NCBI RefSeq assembly: GCF_000182745.2
Contig: NC_016027.1
Coordinates: 251,001-315,000 of the forward strand
Direction: 5' to 3'
DNA: 64,000 nucleotides
Origin: Komagataeibacter medellinensis NBRC 3288
GTDB lineage: Bacteria > Pseudomonadota > Alphaproteobacteria > Acetobacterales > Acetobacteraceae
How positions within the stretch are numbered: position 1 is the stretch's first letter; each line of letters starts with the position of its first letter. Positions 1 to 8,918 of this stretch are shown here, piece by piece. Below the pieces are notes generated by a model. It was not told where the DNA came from, made no database searches, and saw only the letters and a program-made list of their open reading frames with translations. The position numbers were made by a program, and so were the translations under genes.

Positions 1-61
1 AATTTTCCTGTTTCCGCATGCAATGTCGGTTTCTGAAACACTATAAGGAACAGTAGTAGCG

Positions 62-217
62 TATGGTATCCGATCTGTGGACACGAGCATGCACTTTTTT
101 GGTGGCAATATTGTGACTGGGTGTGGCGTTGTCTTCATGGACGTAGGCGCTGATAATGGCACGCAGGTTTTCAATCCCGCTATCGGCAAGGTTTTGCGTA
201 ACAACGCATCCCAATAA
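62..217 (+). pseudogene. Possible 3' end of an unrecognised coding sequence
   Basis: A plus-strand frame reads for about 50 codons to a TAA at 215-217 with a protein-like composition (ends ...IGKVLRNNASQ), but in-frame stops lie just upstream (TAA at 44-46), so no intact start is visible. It may be the frameshifted tail of a gene outside the window. I do not recognise the family. The remaining bases before 283 hold only the likely promoter of the next gene. Confidence 0.2.
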
Positions 218-282
218 ATAACAATAACCGTGTAGTTACCCGATCATGCTCGGTTCCTGCAGCTTTACATGGAAGTTTTCCC

Positions 283-1173
283 ATGCGTCTGAGAGAAAGA
301 TCGGTATGGCTATATGCTATGCTGAGTCTTACCATTACGTCCGCCGTTAGCGACCTTGCGCCCAGGGCACAGGCTTCGGATGTGACTCTGGGGATCATCG
401 GACCCCATGAATATGACCTGCCGGTCGATTTCAAGCCGTTCAATGTTCTGGTGCAGTACGGCGATGGTAACGCCGCCGGCCATTCCTATAACAGTCTGGG
501 GCAGCGCAAACCGATGGGAGGGAGTCACACCTGGTCAGGTATGACGAAATATGTCCATTTCCGCAGTTTTGAGGCCATCCCACATGTCGGCTTCGCTTTC
601 GAACTGATCCAGAGCGAAAGCTATAGCCTGGCTGATGGTACGAATTATGGTGGCCTTGGCCCGACCATTGTGGGGCCTGCGGCATGGTTCAAACCTAACA
701 AACACAGTACTTTCGGTATCCAGACCTTTATGCAAACGGCTGTCGGCACGCGCGATGCGACATCACCCAATTACTGGTCAAATATTTCCAGTTTCATATT
801 TGATTACGAATGGAAGCACTTCAGTTTTGATGGCGATGCCGGGACTGTGGCGGGGGCTGCCAAGCATGTGAAGGGGGGGCATACCTATTCCCCCGGTGTG
901 GTGTTTTATACGAACCTGCGCTTCAGCTGGAAGGCGACCCACCTGTTTGAGCCCTTCTTTGCTCTGGACTGGCAGAACGTAAAAGGAACATATGACCGTA
1001 CTGCCGGCCAGTATCTTGATGATTCAAACAGCCGTGAAATAACATTGGGGGCAGGTGCAATGTTCAATATTTCACAGCATCTTTCCTTTACAACACGCTA
1101 TTCGCATTCTGTTGACGGACGTAATATTCCTGAAAGCAATGCATATTATGTAAAATTTGTCTATCTGTGGTAG
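283..1173 (+). CDS. Outer-membrane beta-barrel protein, MetA-phenol-degradation/transporter family
   Basis: A 296-residue secreted protein. It has an N-terminal signal peptide (basic MRLRER, hydrophobic core, probable cleavage after AQA near residue 31), then alternating aromatic/polar strands typical of a beta barrel, ending in an aromatic residue (VYLW). The stretch IGPHEYDLPVDFKPFNV followed by KYVHF and PHVGFAFE resembles the 'transporter'/phenol MetA-pathway outer-membrane family (PF13557), whose substrates are mostly unknown. It probably acts as an outer-membrane channel. The next gene, in the same direction, is a decayed AcoR-like activator that may once have controlled it. The family call is from memory of its motifs. 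Confidence 0.6.
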   Translation: MRLRERSVWLYAMLSLTITSAVSDLAPRAQASDVTLGIIGPHEYDLPVDFKPFNVLVQYGDGNAAGHSYNSLGQRKPMGGSHTWSGMTKYVHFRSFEAIPHVGFAFELIQSESYSLADGTNYGGLGPTIVGPAAWFKPNKHSTFGIQTFMQTAVGTRDATSPNYWSNISSFIFDYEWKHFSFDGDAGTVAGAAKHVKGGHTYSPGVVFYTNLRFSWKATHLFEPFFALDWQNVKGTYDRTAGQYLDDSNSREITLGAGAMFNISQHLSFTTRYSHSVDGRNIPESNAYYVKFVYLW

Positions 1174-1311
1174 AGACTGATAAAGTCCTGCACATAGGAT
1201 AATGGGTATAAAAATTCTTTTCTGTTTTTTTAGATAATTTTCACGCAACCCTGCAACTCACCTGACATGCATGAAGGAAGGCCAGACAGACTGATCAGGG
1301 GGCAGCAAGGG

Positions 1312-2234
1312 ATGGAGACAGTCAGAAACAGGGAGATATCCCGCTTCAAGTCAGATTCCCGGGCATCGGGTTGGACAGAAGCCATCAGGTCCTGGCAACG
1401 TTGTATGTCGTCATACAACCTTGATCCTTCATAATGATGGAAGGCGGAGGTACTTTCTGGTGCAGAACTGCGCCATGTCAGCCATCGCTCCGCTGCCCTG
1501 CTTAAAACCGCCATACCTGAAATGCAGCGGCTGGATTTCATGATTCTGCTGGCTGACCTTGGATGTTACGATTCTTGCTTGCAATATGGACCCTGTCCAT
1601 CTGTCCGTATGCAGCAGTAGACTGGCGCTGCGTGCAGGTGATGGGATGAGTCTATAGCCGGCACGAATGGTATCGGCACGGCAATGCGCGACGCTTGTCT
1701 CATCTTTCTACGGGCGGGCGAACACTGTCGTTTCTGTTTCTCGCTGCTGGCCCGTGATGCGGTGCCGGTGGTCAATGCAGTAGGGCAGGTGGCCAGGGTG
1801 ATTAACATTGCGACCTTCAACGGTACGGTCCATTCCAACGCCGCTCCCTTGTGCTGGATACGTTGCAACAGTCCGGCTGCCGGATAGCGGAACAACTGTT
1901 CCGTGAATACCATGAGGACGAGAGGATACTGATCTCTTGGGCCAGTGGAAGGCTGCTCTGCCCCCCGGTTGCCATAAACGGGGAGGGAGAGGTCATTGGC
2001 GCCACCCATGGTACCCGCATCATGATAGGTTGGACCGCTGACGTGCTCCGTACCTACCCCAACCTGTTGGACAGGCTTGCAACCGAGAACAGGGTCGGTT
2101 TCCGCAGGGCAGAGGAGAATGTCATCCGCGCGGCCCTGGCGCTGGCCCATGAAAATATGACGGCAACGGTCCGTAACCTTGGCATTGGGCAGGCAATACT
2201 ATACCGCAAGATAAAAGCGCTGGGTCTGCGGTAA
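1312..2234 (+). pseudogene. Decayed AcoR-like GAF/Fis-type transcriptional activator
   Basis: One reading frame shows an N-terminal AcoR-type signature (AIRSWQRC, YNLDP), then stops TAA-TGA at 1432-1437. The same frame continues with VLSGAELRHV and PEMQRLDFMI, hits TAG at 1618 and TGA at 1636, and goes on with the GAF hallmark AGTNGIGTA and RAGEHC. A frameshift near 1850 moves it into the frame holding the rest of the GAF domain and a C-terminal Fis-type helix-turn-helix (NMTATVRNLGIGQAILYRKI). No AAA+ domain is present, as in the short GAF-HTH relatives of AcoR. With at least four stops and one frameshift it cannot be functional. Its targets may have been the adjacent outer-membrane protein or DMT genes (inference). 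Confidence 0.8.
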
Positions 2235-2348
2235 CCGGCTGGACAGATGGCCCACGGGCGGTGCTGCATGGCGCATGGCAGGCTCTCCCTACCCGCACTG
2301 GTTTTTGGGACTGCATATTTATAATGGCTTCCCTTACCGCAGGTTGGG

Positions 2349-3299
2349 ATGTCACAGATGAAATTCGCCTTTCTTACATCAGGGATGATGCTTGCTTTTG
2401 CTGCATATTCATCATTTTCGGTCAGTGATGCCTATTCCAAGCTGCTCGCCGGACAACTGGATCCCTTCGAGGTGGCTTTTTCCGGTGGGGTCTTTGGTTT
2501 CCTGATTATCCCGTTTATCCGCAGGCCCAGTGAATCCTATCTGGATATTTTTGCCCCGCAGCATCCGGGCATGTGGGTGGTACGGGCCGTAGCTACCTTT
2601 GCCGCCACGGCTGCAAGCGTGGAAGCCTTCATGCTCCTGCCCATGCCTGAAGCGCTTTCGCTCATGTTTCTCATGCCGCTCTTTGTTACCATTCTGTCCG
2701 TTACCCTGCTGCGGGAAAAAGTTTCAGGCTGGGCATGGCTGTCCGTCATTCTGGGATTTGTCGGGGTGCTGATTGTCCTGCGGCCGGGTATGCGTGCCCT
2801 CCATCTGGGGCATCTGTGCGCCCTGATCGCGGCCATCGCAAATGCGGTGGGAGTCATTGCCTATCGGCTTGCAGGTAATGATACCCCACGACTTTCCCTG
2901 TTTGGCTCCAGCCTGTTCGGTCCATTGATTGGTGATGGGGCGCTCATGTTCGCGCACGCACACTGGCCGCATGGGGTCAGAACGTGGATGTTCCTGTTCG
3001 GTTATGGCTTTCTGGCGGCACTAGGTCAGTTGCTTATGATGATGGCTACCGCCCGCGCGCCGGCTAACCGGGTTGCCCTACCGCAGTACAGCCAGATGCT
3101 CTGGGCCGTTGCCTTCAGCTATTTCCTGTTCCATCAACCGCTTGATAGCTGGACCTGTGTTGGGATTGTGGTGGTCACGCTGTCTGGCATGCTCAACTGG
3201 ATACGTCAGCATATCCATTACGAGCGTCTGGCCCTTAAGGCGCGGCATGAGGCACGCTTGCGGCTGCGTGGCCTTCACAGGAATGAAACGATACGGTGA
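2349..3299 (+). CDS. EamA/DMT-superfamily transporter
   Basis: A 316-residue inner-membrane protein with about ten hydrophobic segments in two homologous halves, the pattern of drug/metabolite transporters (EamA, RhaT). Diagnostic stretches are the first-half end PMPEALSLMFLMPLFVTILSVTLLREKV and the GFVGVLIVLRPG helix that follows it (about residues 98-140). The second half ends with a comparable YSQMLWAVAFSYFLF segment. The C-terminus is basic and cytoplasmic. The start at 2349 is the first ATG, with another only six codons later. Substrate is unknown; exporters of this family move metabolites or amino acids. A hairpin at 3308-3338 follows the stop. Confidence 0.85.
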   Translation: MSQMKFAFLTSGMMLAFAAYSSFSVSDAYSKLLAGQLDPFEVAFSGGVFGFLIIPFIRRPSESYLDIFAPQHPGMWVVRAVATFAATAASVEAFMLLPMPEALSLMFLMPLFVTILSVTLLREKVSGWAWLSVILGFVGVLIVLRPGMRALHLGHLCALIAAIANAVGVIAYRLAGNDTPRLSLFGSSLFGPLIGDGALMFAHAHWPHGVRTWMFLFGYGFLAALGQLLMMMATARAPANRVALPQYSQMLWAVAFSYFLFHQPLDSWTCVGIVVVTLSGMLNWIRQHIHYERLALKARHEARLRLRGLHRNETIR

Positions 3300-3832
3300 C
3301 CCTGTCCGGCTACAGCCATGTCTTATTGCACTGTAGCCAGTCGATTCCATCCTGGTCTGGTATTCCACGTGTAAAGCTGTTGGTTCGATTAAAGCGTAGC
3401 ATGTGTCATTCGGTGCCATGGCCGCCATGGGCTGCCGTAAGGGCGGTTGGGCAGGATGGGTGTGGATGCAGTATCATATCATCCGGTAACAAACCCTGCC
3501 TGTACTGGTGGTTCTGCGCTCTGTGAATGATATGAACGGCATAGACCTGTATCAGACAGAACAGCCTCCACGATACAATACTGTTCTTTTTTTATATACA
3601 CCATGTTCAAGAAACGTAAAATCGGATATTGAACAGAGTGAGCAAAAAAATAAAAAGATATACAAGATTTCCAGGTGCTTAAATATAACAACACTTACGA
3701 AACAAGCTATAAGATTTAAAAATAACTTCATAAATTTTCTATGAATTTCATAATAATCTTGTCTCCACGGTAAAAACTATCGCAGCAACAATCATTTTTT
3801 TTAAAATGAGACACATTTATGTGGAGTAAAGA
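3300..3832. other. Intergenic region with hairpin and AT-rich promoter zone
   Basis: No convincing gene. A perfect 8-bp inverted repeat GGCTACAG/CTGTAGCC (3308-3315 and 3331-3338) sits just after the DMT gene and may end its transcript, although no T-run follows. From about 3570 the DNA becomes strongly AT-rich, probably the promoter region of the TonB receptor that starts at 3833. Confidence 0.4.
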
Positions 3833-6379
3833 ATGATAAGATATTTTTTCCACAACGAAATGAATCGGTCTGTCGTCGGAAAGTCCAGTGTCAAACTGGC
3901 ATTCCTGTGTTCGTCTTTGTGGGTTTCCAGCGCATTTGCCCAAGGCACGACCATGTCTTTGTCCGCTGGCGGCAAGGCACAGAATGTACCCGCATCCACA
4001 GGCACGGCCGACACTGCGGATGTCAATCTTGATAATCGCCCCACCATGATTGGCCAGACTGCCCCGACCGATGAGAAAATGCTGGTACTAGGTCATCACT
4101 ATAGTGATGGTGTAACGCGTCGCGCCATTGGTGGTGGCCTTATGGTCAAGGAAGATGCGCCCAAATCCAAATCAACCATTACACGCGACTATATTGAAAA
4201 GCAGACCCCGGGGCTGAACCCCATGCAGTTGATTGCGCTGCTGCCTGGTGTCAATGCAACGGATTCCGACCCGATGGGGTTGACAGGGGGACATACATCC
4301 GTCCGTGGCATGAACGAAAACTCGATGGGCTATACCCTTGAAGGTTTTCCGCTCAATGATATCGGGAGTTATGCCGTCTATCCACAGGAAATTGTTGATT
4401 CGGAAAACCTGTCAAGTATTCAGGTCGCACAGGGGTCCGCCGATCTGGATAGTCCGACCGTCAGCGCGTCCGGTGGTGTGGTGAACATGTATCTCATCGA
4501 CCCGACCGAGAAGATGGGGGGGCGGGCAGACTTTTCATACGGTTCATATAACGCGGTCCGCGGTTTTGCGCGGTTTGACACGGGCCTTATGGGGAATTCC
4601 GGTACACGCGCGTATTTTTCGTTCTCTGACACGCATGAAGAGATGTGGCGTGGGCCGGGTGATGAAAGCAAGCTTCATGGTGAGATGAAGGTTGTCAAGG
4701 AATGGGGTAAAGGCAACCGGATGTCCCTGGTTGTTGTTGGTAACCAGCTGAACAATTACAGCCAGCCATCGGTTTCCATGGCATCATGGAACAAATATGG
4801 TATCGGGGTTCCGGGAGCAATTGATGGCTCACCCTCTGGTACGCCTGCTAATACGGTCTATAACTCTGTCATGACCGGTAACCCGAAGATTGATCAGTAT
4901 TATTACAAGAACCGTATCAACCCGTTTACGAACATTTATATCAGTGCACCGTCCCACTTCAATCTGGGAAGTCATCTCAGCCTGACCGAGACACCCTATT
5001 TCTGGTACGGTTACGGCAACGGTGGCGGTGCCTATTCGGAAAACATGACCCGGATGAGCTATGGGTCCCAGACCATGTCTGGCACGATCAATGGGCAGAG
5101 TGCCGGCAATACGAATGTCGTGCTTTATAACCCATCCATAACTAGAACGTATCGTCCGGGTGCGGTGACGAAACTGACCTGGACCGCAGGGATCAACCGG
5201 CTGATGGTTGGTTACTGGTTTGAATATTCGTATCAGCGCCAGACATCCCCTTACAGTGCACTGAATGCCGATGGCACGCCGGTCAATGAGTATGGTGATG
5301 GGGCCAACCTTATCCTCGCCAACGGTCAGGTCGCCCAGTATCGTGACACGCTGACGCGTACGATCATTAATACGCCATTCATTGGTGACAGCATTTCACT
5401 CTTTCACAATCGCCTGACAATCGATGCAGGTCTGAAATATTCCATCATTACCCGTGATGGTCGTAACTATCTGCCAGATACATCCACCGGGACCGTCATC
5501 AACCAGACCTATCGCGAAGCTCTGCCGACTATGGCCTTTCGCTACAAGGTGGATAGCAAGAACCAGCTCTTCTTCTCTGTTGCAACAAACTATCGTGTGC
5601 CGATGAATTCTTCCCTTTATGATTCAGGGGCCTATTACGCAGGCAGCGGGTACAGCAACCACGCAGCCACGGGCCTGAAGCCGGAAGTGTCCATCTCTGA
5701 GGAGTTTGGCTGGCGTTATCAGGGCAAGTTGATCAATACATCGCTGACTTATTTCCATTACAATTTCACGAATCGGCTCTTTACCCAGACCATTGTTGAT
5801 CCCCATAATATGGGCGATTACTATACAACCAGCATCAATGGTGGTGGCGAAACCACGAATGGTGTTGATTTTGAAATTGGTACACGTCCCATTTATAATA
5901 TTCGTCCGTATTTTTCGGCTGAATATATCGATGCTCGCAATGACAGCAATCTTGCTGCCCAGACCAGGGGTGTGAGCGCACTCCTGCCGACAAAAGGAAA
6001 GTTTGCTCCTCAGACACCGCGTTACCAGTTTGGCCTTGGCCTGGATTATGATAACGGTGGTATATTCGGGAATTTCAGCCTGAAATACGTAGCAAAGCAG
6101 TATTCAACTTTCATGAATGACGAAGCTGTTCCGTCCTATGTCCGCATGAATATCGGTGTAGGGTACCGATTCAAGAGCTGGGGACTATTCAAAAGCCCGA
6201 CCATCAAGCTGAACCTGTCCAACATTACCAACAACCACTACCTGAACTATGCTTCTGGTATTGAAACAAACGCTCAGACTGCTATTGCAATGAATGGTAA
6301 ATCCGTAAAAGGCTATGTGCCAACCTATGGTATCGCTTCTCCGTTCTCGGCCATTTTCTCCATGAGCAGTGGTTTCTGA
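3833..6379 (+). CDS. TonB-dependent outer-membrane receptor
   Basis: An 848-residue receptor with a cleavable signal peptide ending ...SSAFA-Q near residue 37. The plug domain (about 110-240) contains TITRDYIEKQTPGLNPMQL, the VRGM motif and the GSADLDSP/ASGGVVNMY region that ends plugs. A 22-strand barrel follows, including LKPEVSISEEFGWRY and a C-terminal aromatic (SMSSGF). It takes up a ligand such as a siderophore or other large nutrient with TonB-ExbBD energy. The ligand cannot be told from sequence, and no siderophore gene is nearby. A Shine-Dalgarno GGAG lies 8 bases before the ATG at 3833. Confidence 0.9.
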   Translation: MIRYFFHNEMNRSVVGKSSVKLAFLCSSLWVSSAFAQGTTMSLSAGGKAQNVPASTGTADTADVNLDNRPTMIGQTAPTDEKMLVLGHHYSDGVTRRAIGGGLMVKEDAPKSKSTITRDYIEKQTPGLNPMQLIALLPGVNATDSDPMGLTGGHTSVRGMNENSMGYTLEGFPLNDIGSYAVYPQEIVDSENLSSIQVAQGSADLDSPTVSASGGVVNMYLIDPTEKMGGRADFSYGSYNAVRGFARFDTGLMGNSGTRAYFSFSDTHEEMWRGPGDESKLHGEMKVVKEWGKGNRMSLVVVGNQLNNYSQPSVSMASWNKYGIGVPGAIDGSPSGTPANTVYNSVMTGNPKIDQYYYKNRINPFTNIYISAPSHFNLGSHLSLTETPYFWYGYGNGGGAYSENMTRMSYGSQTMSGTINGQSAGNTNVVLYNPSITRTYRPGAVTKLTWTAGINRLMVGYWFEYSYQRQTSPYSALNADGTPVNEYGDGANLILANGQVAQYRDTLTRTIINTPFIGDSISLFHNRLTIDAGLKYSIITRDGRNYLPDTSTGTVINQTYREALPTMAFRYKVDSKNQLFFSVATNYRVPMNSSLYDSGAYYAGSGYSNHAATGLKPEVSISEEFGWRYQGKLINTSLTYFHYNFTNRLFTQTIVDPHNMGDYYTTSINGGGETTNGVDFEIGTRPIYNIRPYFSAEYIDARNDSNLAAQTRGVSALLPTKGKFAPQTPRYQFGLGLDYDNGGIFGNFSLKYVAKQYSTFMNDEAVPSYVRMNIGVGYRFKSWGLFKSPTIKLNLSNITNNHYLNYASGIETNAQTAIAMNGKSVKGYVPTYGIASPFSAIFSMSSGF

Positions 6380-6511
6380 TCGTTTGTCATGCCAGCCTGT
6401 CTGGCAGTATGATGGGAACTGGGGGATGCTATCGTATCCATGACCGGTGGTGTTTACGGATTGGATATCAGGCCCCCAATTTCACGATTTTCTTGACCCA
6501 ATTACTGGTAT

Positions 6512-6538
6512 GTCTGGAGAATGTACCCTTCTCCAGAC
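6512..6538. terminator. Hairpin between TonB receptor and PLD gene
   Basis: Perfect 10-bp inverted repeat GTCTGGAGAA/TTCTCCAGAC with a 7-base loop in the otherwise gene-free stretch 6380-6716. There is no U-run, so intrinsic termination is only possible. It could equally be a processing or regulatory hairpin. Confidence 0.35.
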
Positions 6539-6716
6539 CACTGCCATGGTGCCTTCCTGGTGATGGTATGCTTTTTGCAGTAGTCATTATATGCGGCAGT
6601 TCGTATTGTTGTCGTGCATCGGGTAGGGGATATACGGGATATGATCGATTATTTCATTTCTAATTAATAAGAAAACGATGTCGCCTTAGTTGGAAACACA
6701 GGAACGGTATTCAAAA

Positions 6717-7979
6717 ATGATCTCACAAAAGATTTCAAGGCCACTTGGCTACATTGCGACTGTCATTCTGGCCTGTTCCGCAACGGGTACTGCCTGTGCA
6801 AGTGAGAAAGAAAAGAATTTCCAGATCGTTGAAAGCATACCCGAACAGACGCAGTACGGGCAGGTCGGCATACCACGCACCAAGGATGTCTGGCTTGATA
6901 TGATCCATAACGCCCAGCATTCCATTGATGCCGCCGTTTTCTATATTACGGACAAGCCAGGTCATGGCATATCTGACGTTCTTGATAGTCTGGTTGAACG
7001 TGCCAGGGCAGGTATCCAGATCAGGATTGTAGTTGAACAGTCTTTTCTAAAGGAAACGGCACCCGTTCTGGAAAAGCTGAAAGATGTTCCCAATATCACG
7101 ACGGCCATCCTGCCGGGGCATAAGTTGACAGGTGGAATACTGCACGCAAAATATATGGTGGTGGATAATAGAACCGTGTTTGTTGGCAGCCAGAACTGGG
7201 ACTGGCGTGCCCTTGAACATATTCATGAAATTGGTGCCCGTATTGATAATGAACCCATAGCGCGTGATTTTGAAACCGACTTCAATATGCTCTGGATGCT
7301 GGCGCAGGGTGCGGCGTTACCAGCAGTTCAGACAAAATTTGCTGGCACGCCGGATTTTGTGCCTGTGACCCAAGATAACCCGGTCATCCTTTCAGATGGG
7401 GAAGAACCCCTTATAGCTTTTCCCGCCTTCAGTCCCGCAGTCATGATGCCAGCGGCCCTGACAACCGAGCAGAGGGCACTTGTTGACATGATCCATGCAG
7501 CCCGCAAGAATTTCAGACTGCAGGTACTGACCATGAGCGCCATCAACCACTATGGGGCACCGGGCTACTGGCCCGTGTTGGATACGGCATTGCGTGATGC
7601 CGCGGCCCGTGGTGTGGAGACACAGATTATCGTATCAGACTGGGCTCTCTCGGAACCCATGCAGTCCTATCTCAAATCTCTATCCGTCCTGCCTCATGTT
7701 ACGGTAAAGTTCAGCACCGTTCCGGCAATAAAGGGTAATCCTGTGCCTTATGCCCGTGTGGAGCATTGTAAATATGCCGTGGCTGATGACAATGCGGTTT
7801 ATATTGGCACAGGAAACTGGGAACCAAGCTATTTCACAACTTCGGTCAATGCCGCTATTTTCGTGCATGGCGCATCGCCTGCACGGGACCTGAATGCCAT
7901 CTTCATGCGCGACTGGACCGGTCCGTATGTTACCCAGTTGGAAAGTGGCAAGACCTACGCAATGCCGCATAGGGATTAA
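6717..7979 (+). CDS. Secreted phospholipase-D-fold protein, PLD3/PLD4-like
   Basis: About 420 residues with a signal peptide (MISQKISRPLGY..., cleavage near TACA-S) and two complete HKD motifs: HAKYMVVD (followed by VGSQNWDWRALEH) and HCKYAVAD (followed by IGTGNWEPSYFTTS). Spacing and flanks (SxNWDWR and GTxNW...YFT) resemble metazoan PLD3/PLD4, which are 5' exonucleases, and the poxvirus K4/p37 group more than classical phosphatidylcholine-hydrolysing PLD. It probably acts as a phosphodiesterase or nuclease in the periplasm or outside the cell. The ATG at 6717 was chosen over an upstream in-frame TTG because it starts the signal peptide directly and has AGGA upstream. Substrate is inferred from motif context only. 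Confidence 0.75.
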   Translation: MISQKISRPLGYIATVILACSATGTACASEKEKNFQIVESIPEQTQYGQVGIPRTKDVWLDMIHNAQHSIDAAVFYITDKPGHGISDVLDSLVERARAGIQIRIVVEQSFLKETAPVLEKLKDVPNITTAILPGHKLTGGILHAKYMVVDNRTVFVGSQNWDWRALEHIHEIGARIDNEPIARDFETDFNMLWMLAQGAALPAVQTKFAGTPDFVPVTQDNPVILSDGEEPLIAFPAFSPAVMMPAALTTEQRALVDMIHAARKNFRLQVLTMSAINHYGAPGYWPVLDTALRDAAARGVETQIIVSDWALSEPMQSYLKSLSVLPHVTVKFSTVPAIKGNPVPYARVEHCKYAVADDNAVYIGTGNWEPSYFTTSVNAAIFVHGASPARDLNAIFMRDWTGPYVTQLESGKTYAMPHRD

Positions 7980-8010
7980 AAAACAGGCAGGCCATTGTTG
8001 TGGAGCGGAC

Positions 8011-8042
8011 TGGCCACCATCCGCACTGGTAAATGGTGGCCA
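8011..8042. terminator. Bidirectional hairpin between convergent PLD and encapsulin genes
   Basis: Perfect 10-bp inverted repeat TGGCCACCAT/ATGGTGGCCA with a 12-base loop, sitting between two convergent genes. That is where a shared terminator is expected. The flanking T-runs are weak. Confidence 0.5.
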
Positions 8043-8122
8043 AGAGCATAAGCTTAAGGAACTGTTTTTACATGACCGTAAGGCAGATATTCTGATATTG
8101 CGGTCATGCTCCTATCCATACC

Positions 8123-8917
8123 TTACCCGATCGCGACAATAGCCTCGCGCGTCAGGACACGGAATACAAAACTTTCCTGCAGGTAGAGTTCAACTGTTTC
8201 TGCTGTATGTCCCAGATAGCCGATTGAAAAATCCTGCCCAATATCAAGGGCAAAGTCACCACCGCGCATTGATACGACAAAAGCCCCCTCAATAGCGGGT
8301 GCCCAGATAATGTTTCCGTCGATCATGCTTTCGATATGCTTGCGGACAGGGTAACCATCGTCATCGCCCCCATTCAGCGCCAGATAGGCCTGTGCACCCA
8401 GCACGATGGAATAGGGACCACCTACGCCTTCCAGACGTAAGGTGTTGAGTGCCTGGGCAATAACGTGCGGATAGTCCTTGGCAGCTGTAGGCAGGGTAAG
8501 ACGGGAATTGGACGTTCCCTGCCTGAGTCCAACGATGCCTGCCGCCGCATAGCCATCAAAAATGGCACGGTCTTCTGTAAAGGCAATCGTTCGCGCGGCG
8601 TCCTTGACCGGTTGCCAGTCGGAATCAACAGATCCGCGTTCAACCGCATCGATTTCCTCGCGTGACAGGCTGAAAGGCACCCGTAACTCGACCAGTGGCA
8701 GTACTTCGCGGCGCATGGCCCGGATACCCTGCTGCGGGGCATCGATCAATGTACCCCGACCGGAACCGATACCGGCATACGCCGCGCCTTTGGGTTCGGA
8801 TGTGTCAACTGTCCGTCGTCCGGCAAGATGGCGGCGGATGGTGCGTGCCGCTTCCTCTTCGATTTCTGTCCATGCCGCGCTGGAAATGGGGGCCAGATGT
8901 CTGTGAAGGTTGTTCAT
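8123..8917 (-). CDS. Encapsulin nanocompartment shell protein
   Basis: 264 residues, the usual length of family-1 encapsulins (linocin M18-like, HK97 phage-capsid fold). Typical features are the N-terminus MNNLHRHLAPISSAAWTEIE, the central VPFSLSREEIDAVERG, AKDYPHVIAQAL and the C-terminal SFVFRVLTREAI. The shell self-assembles into an icosahedral protein cage that packages enzymes carrying a short C-terminal targeting peptide. The gene starts one base after the stop of the DyP peroxidase gene upstream, whose product carries such a peptide, so the two form a cargo-shell operon. The cage probably handles peroxide stress in the cytosol. Confidence 0.95.
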   Translation of the reverse strand: MNNLHRHLAPISSAAWTEIEEEAARTIRRHLAGRRTVDTSEPKGAAYAGIGSGRGTLIDAPQQGIRAMRREVLPLVELRVPFSLSREEIDAVERGSVDSDWQPVKDAARTIAFTEDRAIFDGYAAAGIVGLRQGTSNSRLTLPTAAKDYPHVIAQALNTLRLEGVGGPYSIVLGAQAYLALNGGDDDGYPVRKHIESMIDGNIIWAPAIEGAFVVSMRGGDFALDIGQDFSIGYLGHTAETVELYLQESFVFRVLTREAIVAIG

Positions 8918-8918
8918 G

